A DNA stretch of 45,775 nt from Saccharofermentans sp. (GTDB lineage: Bacteria; Bacillota; Clostridia; Saccharofermentanales; Saccharofermentanaceae), in NCBI GenBank assembly GCA_024692235.1, contig JAILMW010000027.1, positions 1 through 45,775 on the forward strand, written 5' to 3'. How positions within the stretch are numbered: position 1 is the first letter of the stretch; the number at the start of each line of letters is the position of its first letter. The position numbers were made by a program, and so were the translations under genes. A model generated the notes under the pieces. That model had not been told where the DNA came from. It searched no databases and worked only from the letters and a program-made list of their open reading frames with translations. This document shows positions 36,481-45,291 of the stretch, in pieces.

Positions 36481-38766
36481 ATGGAGGAAGATACGTCTTT
36501 CATTCCTTCCAAGGATCTGATAGGTAAAGACATCAATGACATTATCGTTGTTGCAGTAAAGAAGATCTACTGCAACAACGGTTTTGTTATTTTTGCGTGC
36601 GATGGAAGATTTACCGTTAAGGGCAATTACGGAATCGATATAGTTGAAGGTTCTTCCTACAAGATCTCAGGTAGAGTCGGTATGTACGGCAAGGATATTC
36701 AGATAAGTGCGAGTTCAATTGAACTTGTTAAGGGCGAAGACGATTCTTTAAAGCTTATCGCAAATTTCCTGCAGGATCATTTCGAGGGGCTGGGCAAGAA
36801 GACGGCGGAAAAGCTTTCTGCTCAATATAAGGAACGTGTCCTTGATGTCCTTCTTGAGACTCCCAAGGAAGCTGCAAAAGAGGTAGCGGGCTTATCTTCG
36901 GCTAAGGCTCTTCTTTATTCCGAGACGATAGACAGGGACGAAGCTTTCTTAAGAGCTCTGATGGATCTTCGTCTTCTCGGGCTTTCCAAGGCGCAGTCGC
37001 TTGAAGCTTATGACGAATTCGGGCTTACTGCAGCAGAAGATGCAAAAGAGAATCCTTACAGGCTTCTTCGCTGCAACGGTATCGGCTTTGAGACATGTGA
37101 AAGGATAGCTGTAGATAAGGGGATGGATCTTATAGATCCTCTAAGGTTTGCGGGTGCCGTGGAAGCGGTCCTCTTTGAACTTCATATGTCTACCGGAAGT
37201 ACATACTTTACGCCTGATACCGTTAAGAGTCATGCAATGACCTTGCTCTTTAAGGGAGAGAGCTACAATGAAGATCTTGTAGATCCCGTCTACTTTGATG
37301 CTCTCGAACTTGCGGTAAAGAACAGAAGTGTTGTCATATACAGATTTACCGAGGATAAGTGCGAAGGATGTAAGGCTGATTATGCAGGTGCCAGAATAGC
37401 GTTAAGGCTCTACTTTGCGGCAGAAGCGGATATAAAAAGAGAGATAGAATCTTTCGTTAAAGCGAAGGTAAAATCTCCCGACAGATCTAAGGCTTCTAAG
37501 AGGATATTCTCGCTTGCATCCGAGATGAATATCGTCCCCGACAATATGCAGGAAGAGGCGCTTCTTCTTTCTATGTATCAGCCGATATGCGTTATAACGG
37601 GAGGCCCGGGAACGGGTAAGACTACGATAACGGGTATCCTTGCAGAGCATTTCAGGCGAGAGAAGATAAAGTGCGAATTCTGTGCTCCTACGGGAAGAGC
37701 CGCCAAGAGGCTTTCCGAGGCATCGGGAGTGAAAGCTAATACTATCCACAGGCTCCTTCAGATGAATTCCGATCCTTCGGAGAATATAAGGTTCGGAAGG
37801 AACAGGGATAATCCCATAGACGCCAGAGTCATCGTAGTAGATGAAGCTTCGATGATCGATACGCTTGTCTTTGCAGCACTTCTTAAGGCTATTAAGAAGG
37901 ATTCGTCACTTATACTTATAGGTGACCCGGACCAGCTTCCGTCTGTCGGAGCAGGCAACGTTCTTGAGGATATCCTCTCGTGCGCGGCAGTCCCCAGAGT
38001 AAGGCTTCAGTATGTATTCAGGCAGAAGGATGAGAGCTCCATTGCATCTAACAGCAGAAGGATACTTGAAGGAACGGATCCTGTCCCCAACAAGACTGAC
38101 TTCGAGATAATAAGGACAGAGTCCGACGAGGATGCTCTTGCCATAGTAAAGGAGCTTTATGTACCTGCGCTTACAAGAGGAGAAGATACTCTTATATTAA
38201 GTCCCACCAAGCAAAATCTTCTTGGAACGGTCAACATTAATCTTGAGCTTCAAAGTTCCGTTATACCTTCTGATATCAAGGGTATCAGGATAAGAGAAGG
38301 CCTTACTATTCACGAAGGAGACCGCGTTATGCAGGTCAAGAACAACTATAAGGCCGAATACTATGATCCTGACGAGATGGCTACAATGAGCGGAGTCTTT
38401 AACGGTGAGACGGGAACCGTAGGCGGGAAGGACTATCTTACCAATATGGTCGATATCCTCTTCGATGACGGCAGGAGAGTAGGATACGATCAGAAGATGC
38501 TGGCGGATATCGAGCTTGCATATGCTGTCACTGTACATAAGGCGCAGGGTTGTGAGTTCGATCATGTCATCGTAGCTTTAGGTAAGATGAGCAACATGCT
38601 GTCAAACAGGAAACTTCTATATACGGCAGTAACCAGAGGAAAGAAGAAAGTCACGGTAGTAGATTCGTGCGGAAGGCTTTCCAAGATGATCTCTTCCGGC
38701 TACAGGAATATAAGAGATACGTCCCTTGGCGACTTCCTGCGGATAGTTCAGGGGAGATACGAATAA
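36481..38766 (+). CDS. recD2: RecD2-type 5'-3' DNA helicase
   Basis: 761 residues, superfamily 1B. The N-terminal beta domain (NNGFVIFACDGRFTVKGNYG) and helix-hairpin-helix region of RecD2 are present. Walker A is VITGGPGTGKTTITGIL (about 370-378), Walker B VIVVDEASMID (about 449), motif III GDPDQLPSVGAGNVL and motif VI AYAVTVHKAQGCEFDHV ... LLYTAVTRGKK. Such helicases act in DNA repair in bacteria without RecBC. No Shine-Dalgarno precedes the ATG; it begins 6 bases after the metK stop and may rely on coupling. No other promoter was seen, so it seems to share the SAM switch. Confidence 0.93.
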   Translation: MEEDTSFIPSKDLIGKDINDIIVVAVKKIYCNNGFVIFACDGRFTVKGNYGIDIVEGSSYKISGRVGMYGKDIQISASSIELVKGEDDSLKLIANFLQDHFEGLGKKTAEKLSAQYKERVLDVLLETPKEAAKEVAGLSSAKALLYSETIDRDEAFLRALMDLRLLGLSKAQSLEAYDEFGLTAAEDAKENPYRLLRCNGIGFETCERIAVDKGMDLIDPLRFAGAVEAVLFELHMSTGSTYFTPDTVKSHAMTLLFKGESYNEDLVDPVYFDALELAVKNRSVVIYRFTEDKCEGCKADYAGARIALRLYFAAEADIKREIESFVKAKVKSPDRSKASKRIFSLASEMNIVPDNMQEEALLLSMYQPICVITGGPGTGKTTITGILAEHFRREKIKCEFCAPTGRAAKRLSEASGVKANTIHRLLQMNSDPSENIRFGRNRDNPIDARVIVVDEASMIDTLVFAALLKAIKKDSSLILIGDPDQLPSVGAGNVLEDILSCAAVPRVRLQYVFRQKDESSIASNSRRILEGTDPVPNKTDFEIIRTESDEDALAIVKELYVPALTRGEDTLILSPTKQNLLGTVNINLELQSSVIPSDIKGIRIREGLTIHEGDRVMQVKNNYKAEYYDPDEMATMSGVFNGETGTVGGKDYLTNMVDILFDDGRRVGYDQKMLADIELAYAVTVHKAQGCEFDHVIVALGKMSNMLSNRKLLYTAVTRGKKKVTVVDSCGRLSKMISSGYRNIRDTSLGDFLRIVQGRYE

Positions 38767-39497
38767 TGGGTATCTTAAAGGATGCGGTCTCGCTTCTTCT
38801 GCCTCCCGTATGCTCCGTGTGCGGAAAGCTTGCAGATACTTCCGACAGAATGAAGATGAAGCTTCCGGGAGATCTGGTCCTCTGCTTCGACTGCCTGTCG
38901 CGAATGGTTCCCGAAGATAAGGACAGACGCTGGCTCTTATGCCTTTCAAACCCGTATATAGGTGATCCCATACCCTCTATGCCGCTTTATATGCCATTTC
39001 GCTACGAAGGATTCTTCAAGGATGCGATAGCGTCTGTAAAGTTTAAAAAAGACAGGGACCTGGCGGTATTCCTGGGAAGTGTTCTGGGGAAGCTTGCGCA
39101 GGAAGACAATATCACGGGAGATATCATAGTGCCTATCCCGCTGTCGCACGAAAGGCAAAAGCAGCGAGGCTTCAACCAGGCTTTGATAATCGCGCAGGAG
39201 ATGTCAAAGAAGCTTCATATCCCTGTTGCCAAGGATATTCTTATAAGGACAAGAGATACTCTTCGCCAATCAGAACTTAAGATGGACGAGAGCCGCGCTT
39301 CAAATATGAAGGACGCCTTTGCGGTAGCCCCAGACTGGGATATAAGCGGAAGCAGGATACTTATCGTCGATGATGTCGTAACTACGGGACACACTCTTCA
39401 TGAAGCAGGCGAGGTCCTTACCAGGGCCGGAGCTTTAAGTGTAGCGGGAATAGTGCTGTGCGGCAACAGATACGTCAAGAATGACGATCCTTTCTAA
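38766..39497 (+). CDS. comF: ComF family protein (amidophosphoribosyltransferase-like)
   Basis: 243 residues. An N-terminal zinc finger, CSVCGK (Cys pair) and CFDC, is followed by the PRTase-like domain with IIVPIPLSHERQKQRGFNQ and the PRPP motif ILIVDDVVTTGHT. ComF helps single-stranded DNA handling during natural transformation in several bacteria; in others its role is unknown. The ATG shares one base with the recD2 stop (TAATG). The frame is open further up, but inside recD2. Confidence 0.9.
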   Translation: MGILKDAVSLLLPPVCSVCGKLADTSDRMKMKLPGDLVLCFDCLSRMVPEDKDRRWLLCLSNPYIGDPIPSMPLYMPFRYEGFFKDAIASVKFKKDRDLAVFLGSVLGKLAQEDNITGDIIVPIPLSHERQKQRGFNQALIIAQEMSKKLHIPVAKDILIRTRDTLRQSELKMDESRASNMKDAFAVAPDWDISGSRILIVDDVVTTGHTLHEAGEVLTRAGALSVAGIVLCGNRYVKNDDPF

Positions 39498-39531
39498 AAT
39501 ATCAATTAACCATGAATTTTCTGTGTAAGTG

Positions 39532-39560
39532 TTGGCTTTATGCTTATTTAAATATATAAT
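39532..39560 (+). promoter_or_regulatory. Strong promoter of the structured RNA or cysE leader
   Basis: TTGGCT (39532-39537), exactly 17 bases, TATAAT (39555-39560). Start of transcription is expected near 39566. Confidence 0.75.
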
Positions 39561-39564
39561 AAAG

Positions 39565-39702
39565 ACAACCTGAGATGGGTGGGCTCTATGTTGAACCTTC
39601 ATGACGTAAAATGGAACCCGGGTCGGCTGACGTAGGTCAAGCCTCTATAGGTGGAAGACGCAAATCAGTTGCAGGGTACCGCCCTTGAGAAATCGGGGTG
39701 TC
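39565..39702 (+). ncRNA. Structured small RNA, possibly 6S RNA
   Basis: The stretch begins at the expected transcription start. Its ends pair: GACA (39564-39567) with TGTC (39699-39702), then CCTGA with TCGGGG in an imperfect helix, then GGGC (39581-39584) with GCCC (39681-39684). A distal helix pairs TTGAACCT (39591-39598) with AGGTCAA (39634-39640) around a bulged A. An interrupted rod with closed ends fits 6S RNA, and the sequence looks like clostridial 6S RNAs as I remember them, but this was not checked. An AAAAAG ... CTTTTT pair to 39731 may be its end. A Cys T-box would fit the cysE-cysS context, yet the conserved T-box sequence with UGGN is missing. Confidence 0.5.
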
Positions 39703-39757
39703 AAAAAGGGTTTGCTCATGTCAGGCTTTTTATGCGTATTAACAGACAGGATAATTG

Positions 39758-40462
39758 ATGAGCTTACTTTACGATGCAAGGCAGATAGCTAAGAGAGACC
39801 CGGCCGCAAGAAGTGTGGTCGGTGTTATTTTTCTTTATTCCGGCTTTCATGCTATCCTTTATCATCGCGTAAGCCACTTCTTCTACAGGCATAAGTTGTT
39901 GTCCGTCGCCAGATGGGTATCTCAGGTCGGAAGGCATAAGACCGGTGTGGAGATACATCCCGGTGCCAAGATCGGAAAGGGTCTTTTTATCGACCACGGT
40001 ATGGGTATCGTAATAGGTGAGACTGCAGTCATCGGAGATAACTGCACAATCTATCACGGAGTTACATTAGGCGGTAGAGGACACAGCAAAGGTCAGAGAC
40101 GTCATCCTGTTATTGGAGATAATGTTCTGGTAGGAGCCGGAGCTAAGCTCTTAGGACCTATCACAGTAGGTAACGATGTAAGTATCGGTGCCAATGCGGT
40201 CGTTCTTCACGACATTCCCGACTATGCTACGGTAGTTGGCGTTCCCGGTAAGGTCGTAAGGATCGAAGGCAAGCCTACTGTCTCTCATGCGATCGAACTT
40301 GACCATTCACTCTCGGACGATCCCCTCGAGACGGAGATGCAGCAGCTTGTTAATACAGTCAACAGCCTGCAGGGCACGATCATGGATCTTAGGGAACAGA
40401 TAAAGGATCTTGGTAAGCAAAGAGTTTCGGATAATGAAGAGCCCGATGAGGGACGATGTTGA
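39758..40462 (+). CDS. cysE: Serine O-acetyltransferase
   Basis: 234 residues. It acetylates serine with acetyl-CoA, the first step of cysteine synthesis. The left-handed beta helix shows VEIHPGAKIGKGLFIDHGMGIVIGET and HPVIGDNVLVGAGAKLLGPI hexapeptide repeats, with the active-site His in FIDHGMG. The N-terminal helical part is short, as in Gram-positive CysE, and a coiled C-terminal extension (TEMQQLVNTVNSLQGTIMDL) is added. Start ATG 39758 rather than TTG 39755. It is the first gene of the run to 44410, with cysS 52 bases downstream. Confidence 0.95.
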   Translation: MSLLYDARQIAKRDPAARSVVGVIFLYSGFHAILYHRVSHFFYRHKLLSVARWVSQVGRHKTGVEIHPGAKIGKGLFIDHGMGIVIGETAVIGDNCTIYHGVTLGGRGHSKGQRRHPVIGDNVLVGAGAKLLGPITVGNDVSIGANAVVLHDIPDYATVVGVPGKVVRIEGKPTVSHAIELDHSLSDDPLETEMQQLVNTVNSLQGTIMDLREQIKDLGKQRVSDNEEPDEGRC

Positions 40463-40514
40463 TGCTCACGGAATACTTACAGGAAGATCAAGATATAACG
40501 AACGGAGAAAATAA

Positions 40515-41921
40515 ATGAAGATTTTTAATACACTTACAAGGACCAAGGAAGAATTCAAGACAATAGAGCCCGGCAAGGTTAAGATGTACGCTTGCGGCCC
40601 TACGGTATATAACTATTTCCACCTTGGGAATGCTCGTCCCTTCGTAACTTTCGATACTCTGAGAAGATATCTTGAGTACAGGGGATACGAAGTGGAGTTC
40701 TGCCAGAACTTTACTGATATCGACGATAAGATGATCAAGCGCGCTAACGAAGAGGGCGTTACGGTAAAGGATATCGCCGAGAGATACATCAAGGAATACT
40801 ATGTTGACGCTGACGGATTGAACTGCAAGCGTCCCACATATCAGCCCAGAGCTACAGAGTCCATAGGTGCCATCATCGGTATCGTTAAGGCATTGTACGA
40901 TCAGGGTATCGCATACGTTATCGAGGGAGACGGAGTTTACTTCGACGTAACCAAGAAGGAAGACTACGGTAAGCTCTCTCACTATAACCTTGAGGACTTG
41001 AATCCCGGAGGAGGAGAGCGTAAGGCTTCCTACGACGGCAAGAAGAATCCCGGTGACTTCGCTGTCTGGAAGTTCAAGAAGGAGGGCGAGCCTTCCTGGA
41101 ATTCTCCCTGGGGCGAGGGCAGACCCGGATGGCATATCGAGTGCTCCGCTATGATCAAGAAGCACCTCGGAAACACTATCGATATCCACGGCGGCGGCCA
41201 GGATCTTATCTTCCCCCATCACGAGAACGAGATAGCACAGAGTGAATGCTCTAACGGATGCACACTTGCTAACTACTGGGTACATAATGCCTTTGTTAAC
41301 GTTGACGGTGAGAAGATGAGTAAGTCTCTCGGTAACTTCTTTACTATCAGGGATATCGCAGCTCATTTCCCTTACGAGGTTATCAGGTTCTTTATCCTCT
41401 CCGGCCACTACAGGATGCCTATCAATTTCTCCGATGAGCTTTTGAAGGCTTCACAGACAGGACTTCAGAGGATCGCTACATGCACAGCTAACCTGAAGTT
41501 CAATATCGAGAGTGATGCATATGAAGGTAATGATGCAGAGGCATCCGAGGCAGTTAAAAAGGCTTCCGCTGAAGCACACGACAGCTTCGTTGCTCATATG
41601 GACGATGATCTTAATACGGCAGATGCAGTTACTGACATCTATACTCTCGTTAAGGCTGCAAATACCGCTATCGACAACAAGGCTTCCAAGGAATCTCTTA
41701 AGGTCGCTCTTGATATGTTAAATGAGATAACGGGTGTACTTGGTATCATCCTTAAAGTTGAGGAAGATATCCCTTCTGAGATCACGGAACTTGTAGAGCA
41801 GAGAGCCGCAGCTAAGAAAGCTAAGGACTTCGCTGAAGCTGACAGGATCAGAGACCTTATCACATCTAAGGGCTATTCCGTAAAGGATACTCCTAACGGA
41901 CCTCAGGTAGAGAAATTATGA
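40515..41921 (+). CDS. cysS: Cysteine-tRNA ligase
   Basis: 468 residues. It charges tRNA-Cys. The zinc-binding Cys lies in YACGPTVYN, the HIGH motif is HLGNARP, further zinc ligands are in WHIECSAM and HHENEIAQSE, and the KMSKS motif is GEKMSKSLGN (about 266). The C-terminal anticodon-binding part is complete. Its pairing with cysE links cysteine supply to its use. GGAG lies 8 bases before the ATG. It overlaps mrnC by 4 bases. Confidence 0.97.
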   Translation: MKIFNTLTRTKEEFKTIEPGKVKMYACGPTVYNYFHLGNARPFVTFDTLRRYLEYRGYEVEFCQNFTDIDDKMIKRANEEGVTVKDIAERYIKEYYVDADGLNCKRPTYQPRATESIGAIIGIVKALYDQGIAYVIEGDGVYFDVTKKEDYGKLSHYNLEDLNPGGGERKASYDGKKNPGDFAVWKFKKEGEPSWNSPWGEGRPGWHIECSAMIKKHLGNTIDIHGGGQDLIFPHHENEIAQSECSNGCTLANYWVHNAFVNVDGEKMSKSLGNFFTIRDIAAHFPYEVIRFFILSGHYRMPINFSDELLKASQTGLQRIATCTANLKFNIESDAYEGNDAEASEAVKKASAEAHDSFVAHMDDDLNTADAVTDIYTLVKAANTAIDNKASKESLKVALDMLNEITGVLGIILKVEEDIPSEITELVEQRAAAKKAKDFAEADRIRDLITSKGYSVKDTPNGPQVEKL

Positions 41922-42322
41922 TCGTACCTTTTATCGCATCTGATCTTAGAGAGATCAATTCATCTTCTCTTGCTTACATCGGCGATGCCGTGTATGAGCT
42001 CTATTCAAGATGTCATGTCTCGTTAAGGTCCTCGTCCCAGTCGGGGAAGATGCATAAGATGACCATTAAGTATGTTAGTGCTCAGTCCCAGGCTCTTGCA
42101 ATAAGAGCCCTGGAGCCTGAGCTTACGGAGACAGAGGCAGACTTCTTCAGAAGAGGAAAGAACTCCAATCCCGGTACCATGGCAAAGAACTCGAGTCCTG
42201 CAGACTATATGTATGCAACAGGGTTCGAAGCTCTCGTGGGCTATCTCTTTCTCAACAACGAAGAAGAGCGATTGGAATACATAATCCACAAGGCGTTCGA
42301 GGTGATAGACAGTGAAGGATAA
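41918..42322 (+). CDS. mrnC: Mini-ribonuclease III
   Basis: 134 residues, an RNase III catalytic domain without the double-stranded RNA-binding domain. It trims 23S rRNA precursors in Firmicutes. AYIGDAVYELYSR at the N-terminus has the catalytic Asp, RRGKN is typical, and ATGFEALVGYLFL contains the second acidic site. ATGA overlap with cysS and an 11-base overlap with rlmB show tight coupling, the usual cysS-mrnC-rlmB order of Firmicutes. Confidence 0.94.
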   Translation: MIVPFIASDLREINSSSLAYIGDAVYELYSRCHVSLRSSSQSGKMHKMTIKYVSAQSQALAIRALEPELTETEADFFRRGKNSNPGTMAKNSSPADYMYATGFEALVGYLFLNNEEERLEYIIHKAFEVIDSEG

Positions 42323-43151
42323 CAGAAATTACGGAAAAGGCGGAAGAAAGTTCGACAGATCTTCCGGAGGTAATAACTCCTTTAAGGCTGAGACTCCCGA
42401 ACCCTCTGCTGACAGGCTTGAGGGAAGAAATGCCGTTACTGAGGCTATTAATGCCGGCCGAGAGATAAATAAGCTTTGGATCCTGGAGCCCTCTGGCGGA
42501 CAAAGGCTCGACCCCGGACTTGCAAAGATCTTGGACGAAGCCAATAAGAGAAAGATCGTCGTTATAAGGTCTCCCAGAAATGTTCTGGACAGGATGAGCC
42601 AGACTCATAATCACCAGGGCGTTATAGCAGCTGTTGCAAGCCATGAATATGTGGAGATAGACGATATCCTTAAGAAGGCGGAGTCTGAAGGAAGAAAGCC
42701 TCTTCTTGTTGTATTGGACGAACTTAAGGATTCTTATAACTTAGGTTCCGTATTAAGGATCGCCGATGCTGCCGGTGTTGATGGCGTAGTCATCCCCAAG
42801 CACAGATCCATAGGTCTTGATTCTGTTGTAGCAAAAGCTTCCGCAGGTGCTATCGAGTATGTTCCCGTAGCAAGGGTCACCAATATCGCACAGACGCTTC
42901 GTGAACTTAAGGAGAAACACGGCTTCTGGGTATGCGGAACTGCTGCCGAAGGTTCTACGCCTTATGATAAGGCTGATTATAAGGGCGCTCTTGCCATCGT
43001 TATCGGTAGTGAAGGTGAAGGCATGCGTGATTCGGTTCAGAAGGAATGCGATTTCTTATTGTCCATACCGATGGCCGGAACAGTTAACAGTCTGAATGCC
43101 GCAGTTGCCGCAGGAATAGTAGTATTTGAGGCAGTGAAGGGAAGACGATGA
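42312..43151 (+). CDS. rlmB: 23S rRNA 2'-O-methyltransferase (RlmB/TrmH type)
   Basis: 279 residues of the SPOUT (trefoil knot) class. A polar N-terminal tail is followed by the substrate domain (EGRNAVTEAINAGREINKLWI) and by the SPOUT core VVLDELKDSYNLGSVLRIADAAG, IVIGSEGEGM and IPMAGTVNSLNAAVAAGI, the three TrmH motifs. RlmB methylates G2251 of 23S rRNA. The start is GTG 42312 with GAGGTG 7 bases upstream. Confidence 0.93.
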   Translation: MKDNRNYGKGGRKFDRSSGGNNSFKAETPEPSADRLEGRNAVTEAINAGREINKLWILEPSGGQRLDPGLAKILDEANKRKIVVIRSPRNVLDRMSQTHNHQGVIAAVASHEYVEIDDILKKAESEGRKPLLVVLDELKDSYNLGSVLRIADAAGVDGVVIPKHRSIGLDSVVAKASAGAIEYVPVARVTNIAQTLRELKEKHGFWVCGTAAEGSTPYDKADYKGALAIVIGSEGEGMRDSVQKECDFLLSIPMAGTVNSLNAAVAAGIVVFEAVKGRR

Positions 43152-44410
43152 GATCTAAAGGTTTGAAGTTCAGATCGATTGCTCTTTTGATGACAATATC
43201 GATGACATTGTCATTTGTGTCGTGCAGTCTTTCAAGCTTCAGATCCAAGATCATAAACGATACCATATCCAAAGAGGAACTCGTAAGACTCCTTATAACT
43301 GCGATAAATTCCAATAAGAATGCCGCAGACTGTTATGCTTCCATCCCTGAAAGCCAAAGAGACGGACTGTCCTATTCCTACTTTATCCAGTATATCGACA
43401 TCTTAAGCGATATCTCGTCTCCTTACGGTACGGTATCTTACTTCAGGATGCTCTCCGACGAAGAGGTCTATGAGATCTCCGAGCATATGGATGACAGCTA
43501 TTACGGTTATATCAAAGGTGCCGAGCTCCTGTATGGCGATGATCGTACAAGGAACAGTGTATATGTCCTTTTCTCTGAAGATGAGGACGGAGTTGCTTAT
43601 CTGTCCGAAGAATGGATAACGGACAGCATCAACCTATATAATTACGGCAAGCATTATTTTGAGATGATAGATATCCAGAACAGTGACGGACTTTTTACTC
43701 TCTTAAGACCAGGTCTTGATCCTGAAGTCTATACCGATAAGGCTGTATATGCTAAGGCTCAGAATGTTCTTGATTATTACGATGATTGTGTGATCGGCGG
43801 TGACGTATCCCAACAGTTTACGGTCACTACGCTTCTTCCTGAACATGTTACCATGACGGTTCCAGAGACACTTAATTACGATAATGCCCGTGTTGTAAAG
43901 CACGATGTCGATATCATAATCAACGATGAAGAGACTTATGAGATCGTAGACGAGATCCCCATATTACCTGACAGGACTCTTACCTCAGCTTCTCTCGATT
44001 CACGTGTTCTTTTTACCTGTGGAGAGACTTATACGTCTGAAGATATGATAGAGCTTATGGAAGGGGAACCTGTAAGAGGCACATATTACGCTGACCGCAA
44101 CAGATTTTCCGTCTATTATCAGGGCGTTATCTTAGTCTTTGAGATAGATGAATACGAGGATGATTCCAACTGGACCGGTAAGATCGTTACCATAAAGATA
44201 CAGGACGAATCTCACTACGTTATCGGAAGCGGTCTTTATGTCGGCATGAGCAGGTCGGACATACTTGAGATGTACCCGTATATAGACGATCCGGATCTTG
44301 ACGAGACCGAATATGAGATCACGGTGGATAACGGGATCGAAGACTGTAATGTTGAGATAGTCCTGGATAACTCCTTTAATATATCTTATATAAGGATCAC
44401 TGCTGACTGA
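43148..44410 (+). CDS. Hypothetical lipoprotein
   Basis: 420 residues. The N-terminal signal MRSKGLKFRSIALLMTISMT ends in a lipobox-like FVSC, so Cys26 is likely lipidated and the protein sits on the outer face of the membrane. The rest is acidic and rich in Asp, Glu and Tyr, with no known domain recognised. ATGA overlap with rlmB joins it to the cysS-rlmB operon. Its end overlaps the convergent phosphatase gene by 14 bases, and no terminator was seen there. Confidence 0.8.
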   Translation: MRSKGLKFRSIALLMTISMTLSFVSCSLSSFRSKIINDTISKEELVRLLITAINSNKNAADCYASIPESQRDGLSYSYFIQYIDILSDISSPYGTVSYFRMLSDEEVYEISEHMDDSYYGYIKGAELLYGDDRTRNSVYVLFSEDEDGVAYLSEEWITDSINLYNYGKHYFEMIDIQNSDGLFTLLRPGLDPEVYTDKAVYAKAQNVLDYYDDCVIGGDVSQQFTVTTLLPEHVTMTVPETLNYDNARVVKHDVDIIINDEETYEIVDEIPILPDRTLTSASLDSRVLFTCGETYTSEDMIELMEGEPVRGTYYADRNRFSVYYQGVILVFEIDEYEDDSNWTGKIVTIKIQDESHYVIGSGLYVGMSRSDILEMYPYIDDPDLDETEYEITVDNGIEDCNVEIVLDNSFNISYIRITAD

Positions 44411-45143
44411 TCAATCTTTTACGAAGACCTTCTATCTCTTCGGAAGACATTCCGTTAGCTGACAGATATCTTGTTATGTCAAGATCATAACGTTCCTGAA
44501 GGTAGTCAAGAAGGATCTCCATGTTGAGCGCATCCGATCTTAATGTATGCTTCATGTCATCTGATTTCTTTTCTATGAGCGGATCGAGGAATGACTTTGC
44601 ATAATCATAAGATACCTTATAGTTAAGGACTATATCTTCACGGGATGCTCCGGCCAGAAGATATAGTATAGCGGCGATAACACCTGTACGATCCTTACCG
44701 TGTGCGCAATGGAAGAGACAGTAGCCGTCAGTATGTGTCCTTAATATATTTAATATCTTTACTATCCTGTCGCCGAGTTCGTTCAGCATTATCACGTAAA
44801 AATCACCGAGATGGTGCGTACGAAGGAACTCCATGGTAGGATCGGTATCTGCTGAAGGATCTCCTACAAATAAAGGTATATTATAGAACTTTACGGAAGG
44901 ATCATTCATAAACGGGTTGCCGTCACGGATTATCTCTGGCTCTGCACGAAGATCTATAACGGTTCTAACACCTATGGACTTAAGATAAGATACAGCATCA
45001 TCCGTGAAAAAGCTCGGAGAACCCGATCGGATGAAAAGGCCGTTAGGGAAAGTTCCGTTAGAACAAGGCATTCCGCCTAATTCTCTAGTATTGAGAAGAC
45101 CTTCATAAGGGAGCTTCTGTGATGCGGGATCGTAACTTCTCAT
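44397..45143 (-). CDS. Tyrosine/serine phosphatase (Y_phosphatase3 type)
   Basis: 248 residues. The catalytic loop CX5R is HCAHGKDRTG (145-154), with nucleophile Cys146 and Arg152. The N-terminus NTRELGGMP and LFIRSGSPSFFT ... VIDLRAEPE is the usual pattern of the family (protein-tyrosine phosphatases that can also act on phosphoinositides). AAAGAGGT precedes the ATG. Cytoplasmic, no signal. Substrate unknown. Confidence 0.9.
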   Translation of the reverse strand: MRSYDPASQKLPYEGLLNTRELGGMPCSNGTFPNGLFIRSGSPSFFTDDAVSYLKSIGVRTVIDLRAEPEIIRDGNPFMNDPSVKFYNIPLFVGDPSADTDPTMEFLRTHHLGDFYVIMLNELGDRIVKILNILRTHTDGYCLFHCAHGKDRTGVIAAILYLLAGASREDIVLNYKVSYDYAKSFLDPLIEKKSDDMKHTLRSDALNMEILLDYLQERYDLDITRYLSANGMSSEEIEGLRKRLISQQ

Positions 45144-45211
45144 AAATACCTCTTTCTATAAGCCAAGAGCATTATATATAAAATGAGGGATCATGTCATA
45201 TATCAAAGAAA

Positions 45212-45239
45212 TTGAATAGACATAGTTTCCTGTTATGTA
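45212..45239 (+). promoter_or_regulatory. Candidate promoter of the right-edge secreted protein
   Basis: TTGAAT (45212-45217), 16 bases, TATGTA (45234-45239), preceded by TGT as in other extended -10 boxes of the window. Confidence 0.5.
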
Positions 45240-45240
45240 T

Positions 45241-45286
45241 AAACTCTCTTGAGCTTTGTAACCTAAAGGTAACATACGGAGAGTTT
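45241..45286 (+). promoter_or_regulatory. Leader hairpin that can hide a ribosome binding site
   Basis: AAACTCTCT (45241-45249) pairs with GGAGAGTTT (45278-45286), nine positions including one T-G. The 3' arm is the Shine-Dalgarno GGAGAG of the gene starting at 45292. An inner ACC-TAAA-GGT hairpin lies within. The helix begins next to the -10 box, so whether the 5' arm is fully transcribed depends on the real start site. Confidence 0.4.
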
Positions 45287-45291
45287 TATAC

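Noticed and set aside
39565..39731. Cysteine T-box leader before cysE-cysS
   Set aside because: The context fits, but the conserved T-box sequence with UGGN and the usual terminator are not present (AGGGTACCGCCC only resembles it in part).
40488..41408. 306-codon open frame on the minus strand inside cysS
   Set aside because: It is fully antisense to cysS, whose protein is complete and typical. No ribosome binding site or domain was seen; codon bias of the real gene explains the open frame.
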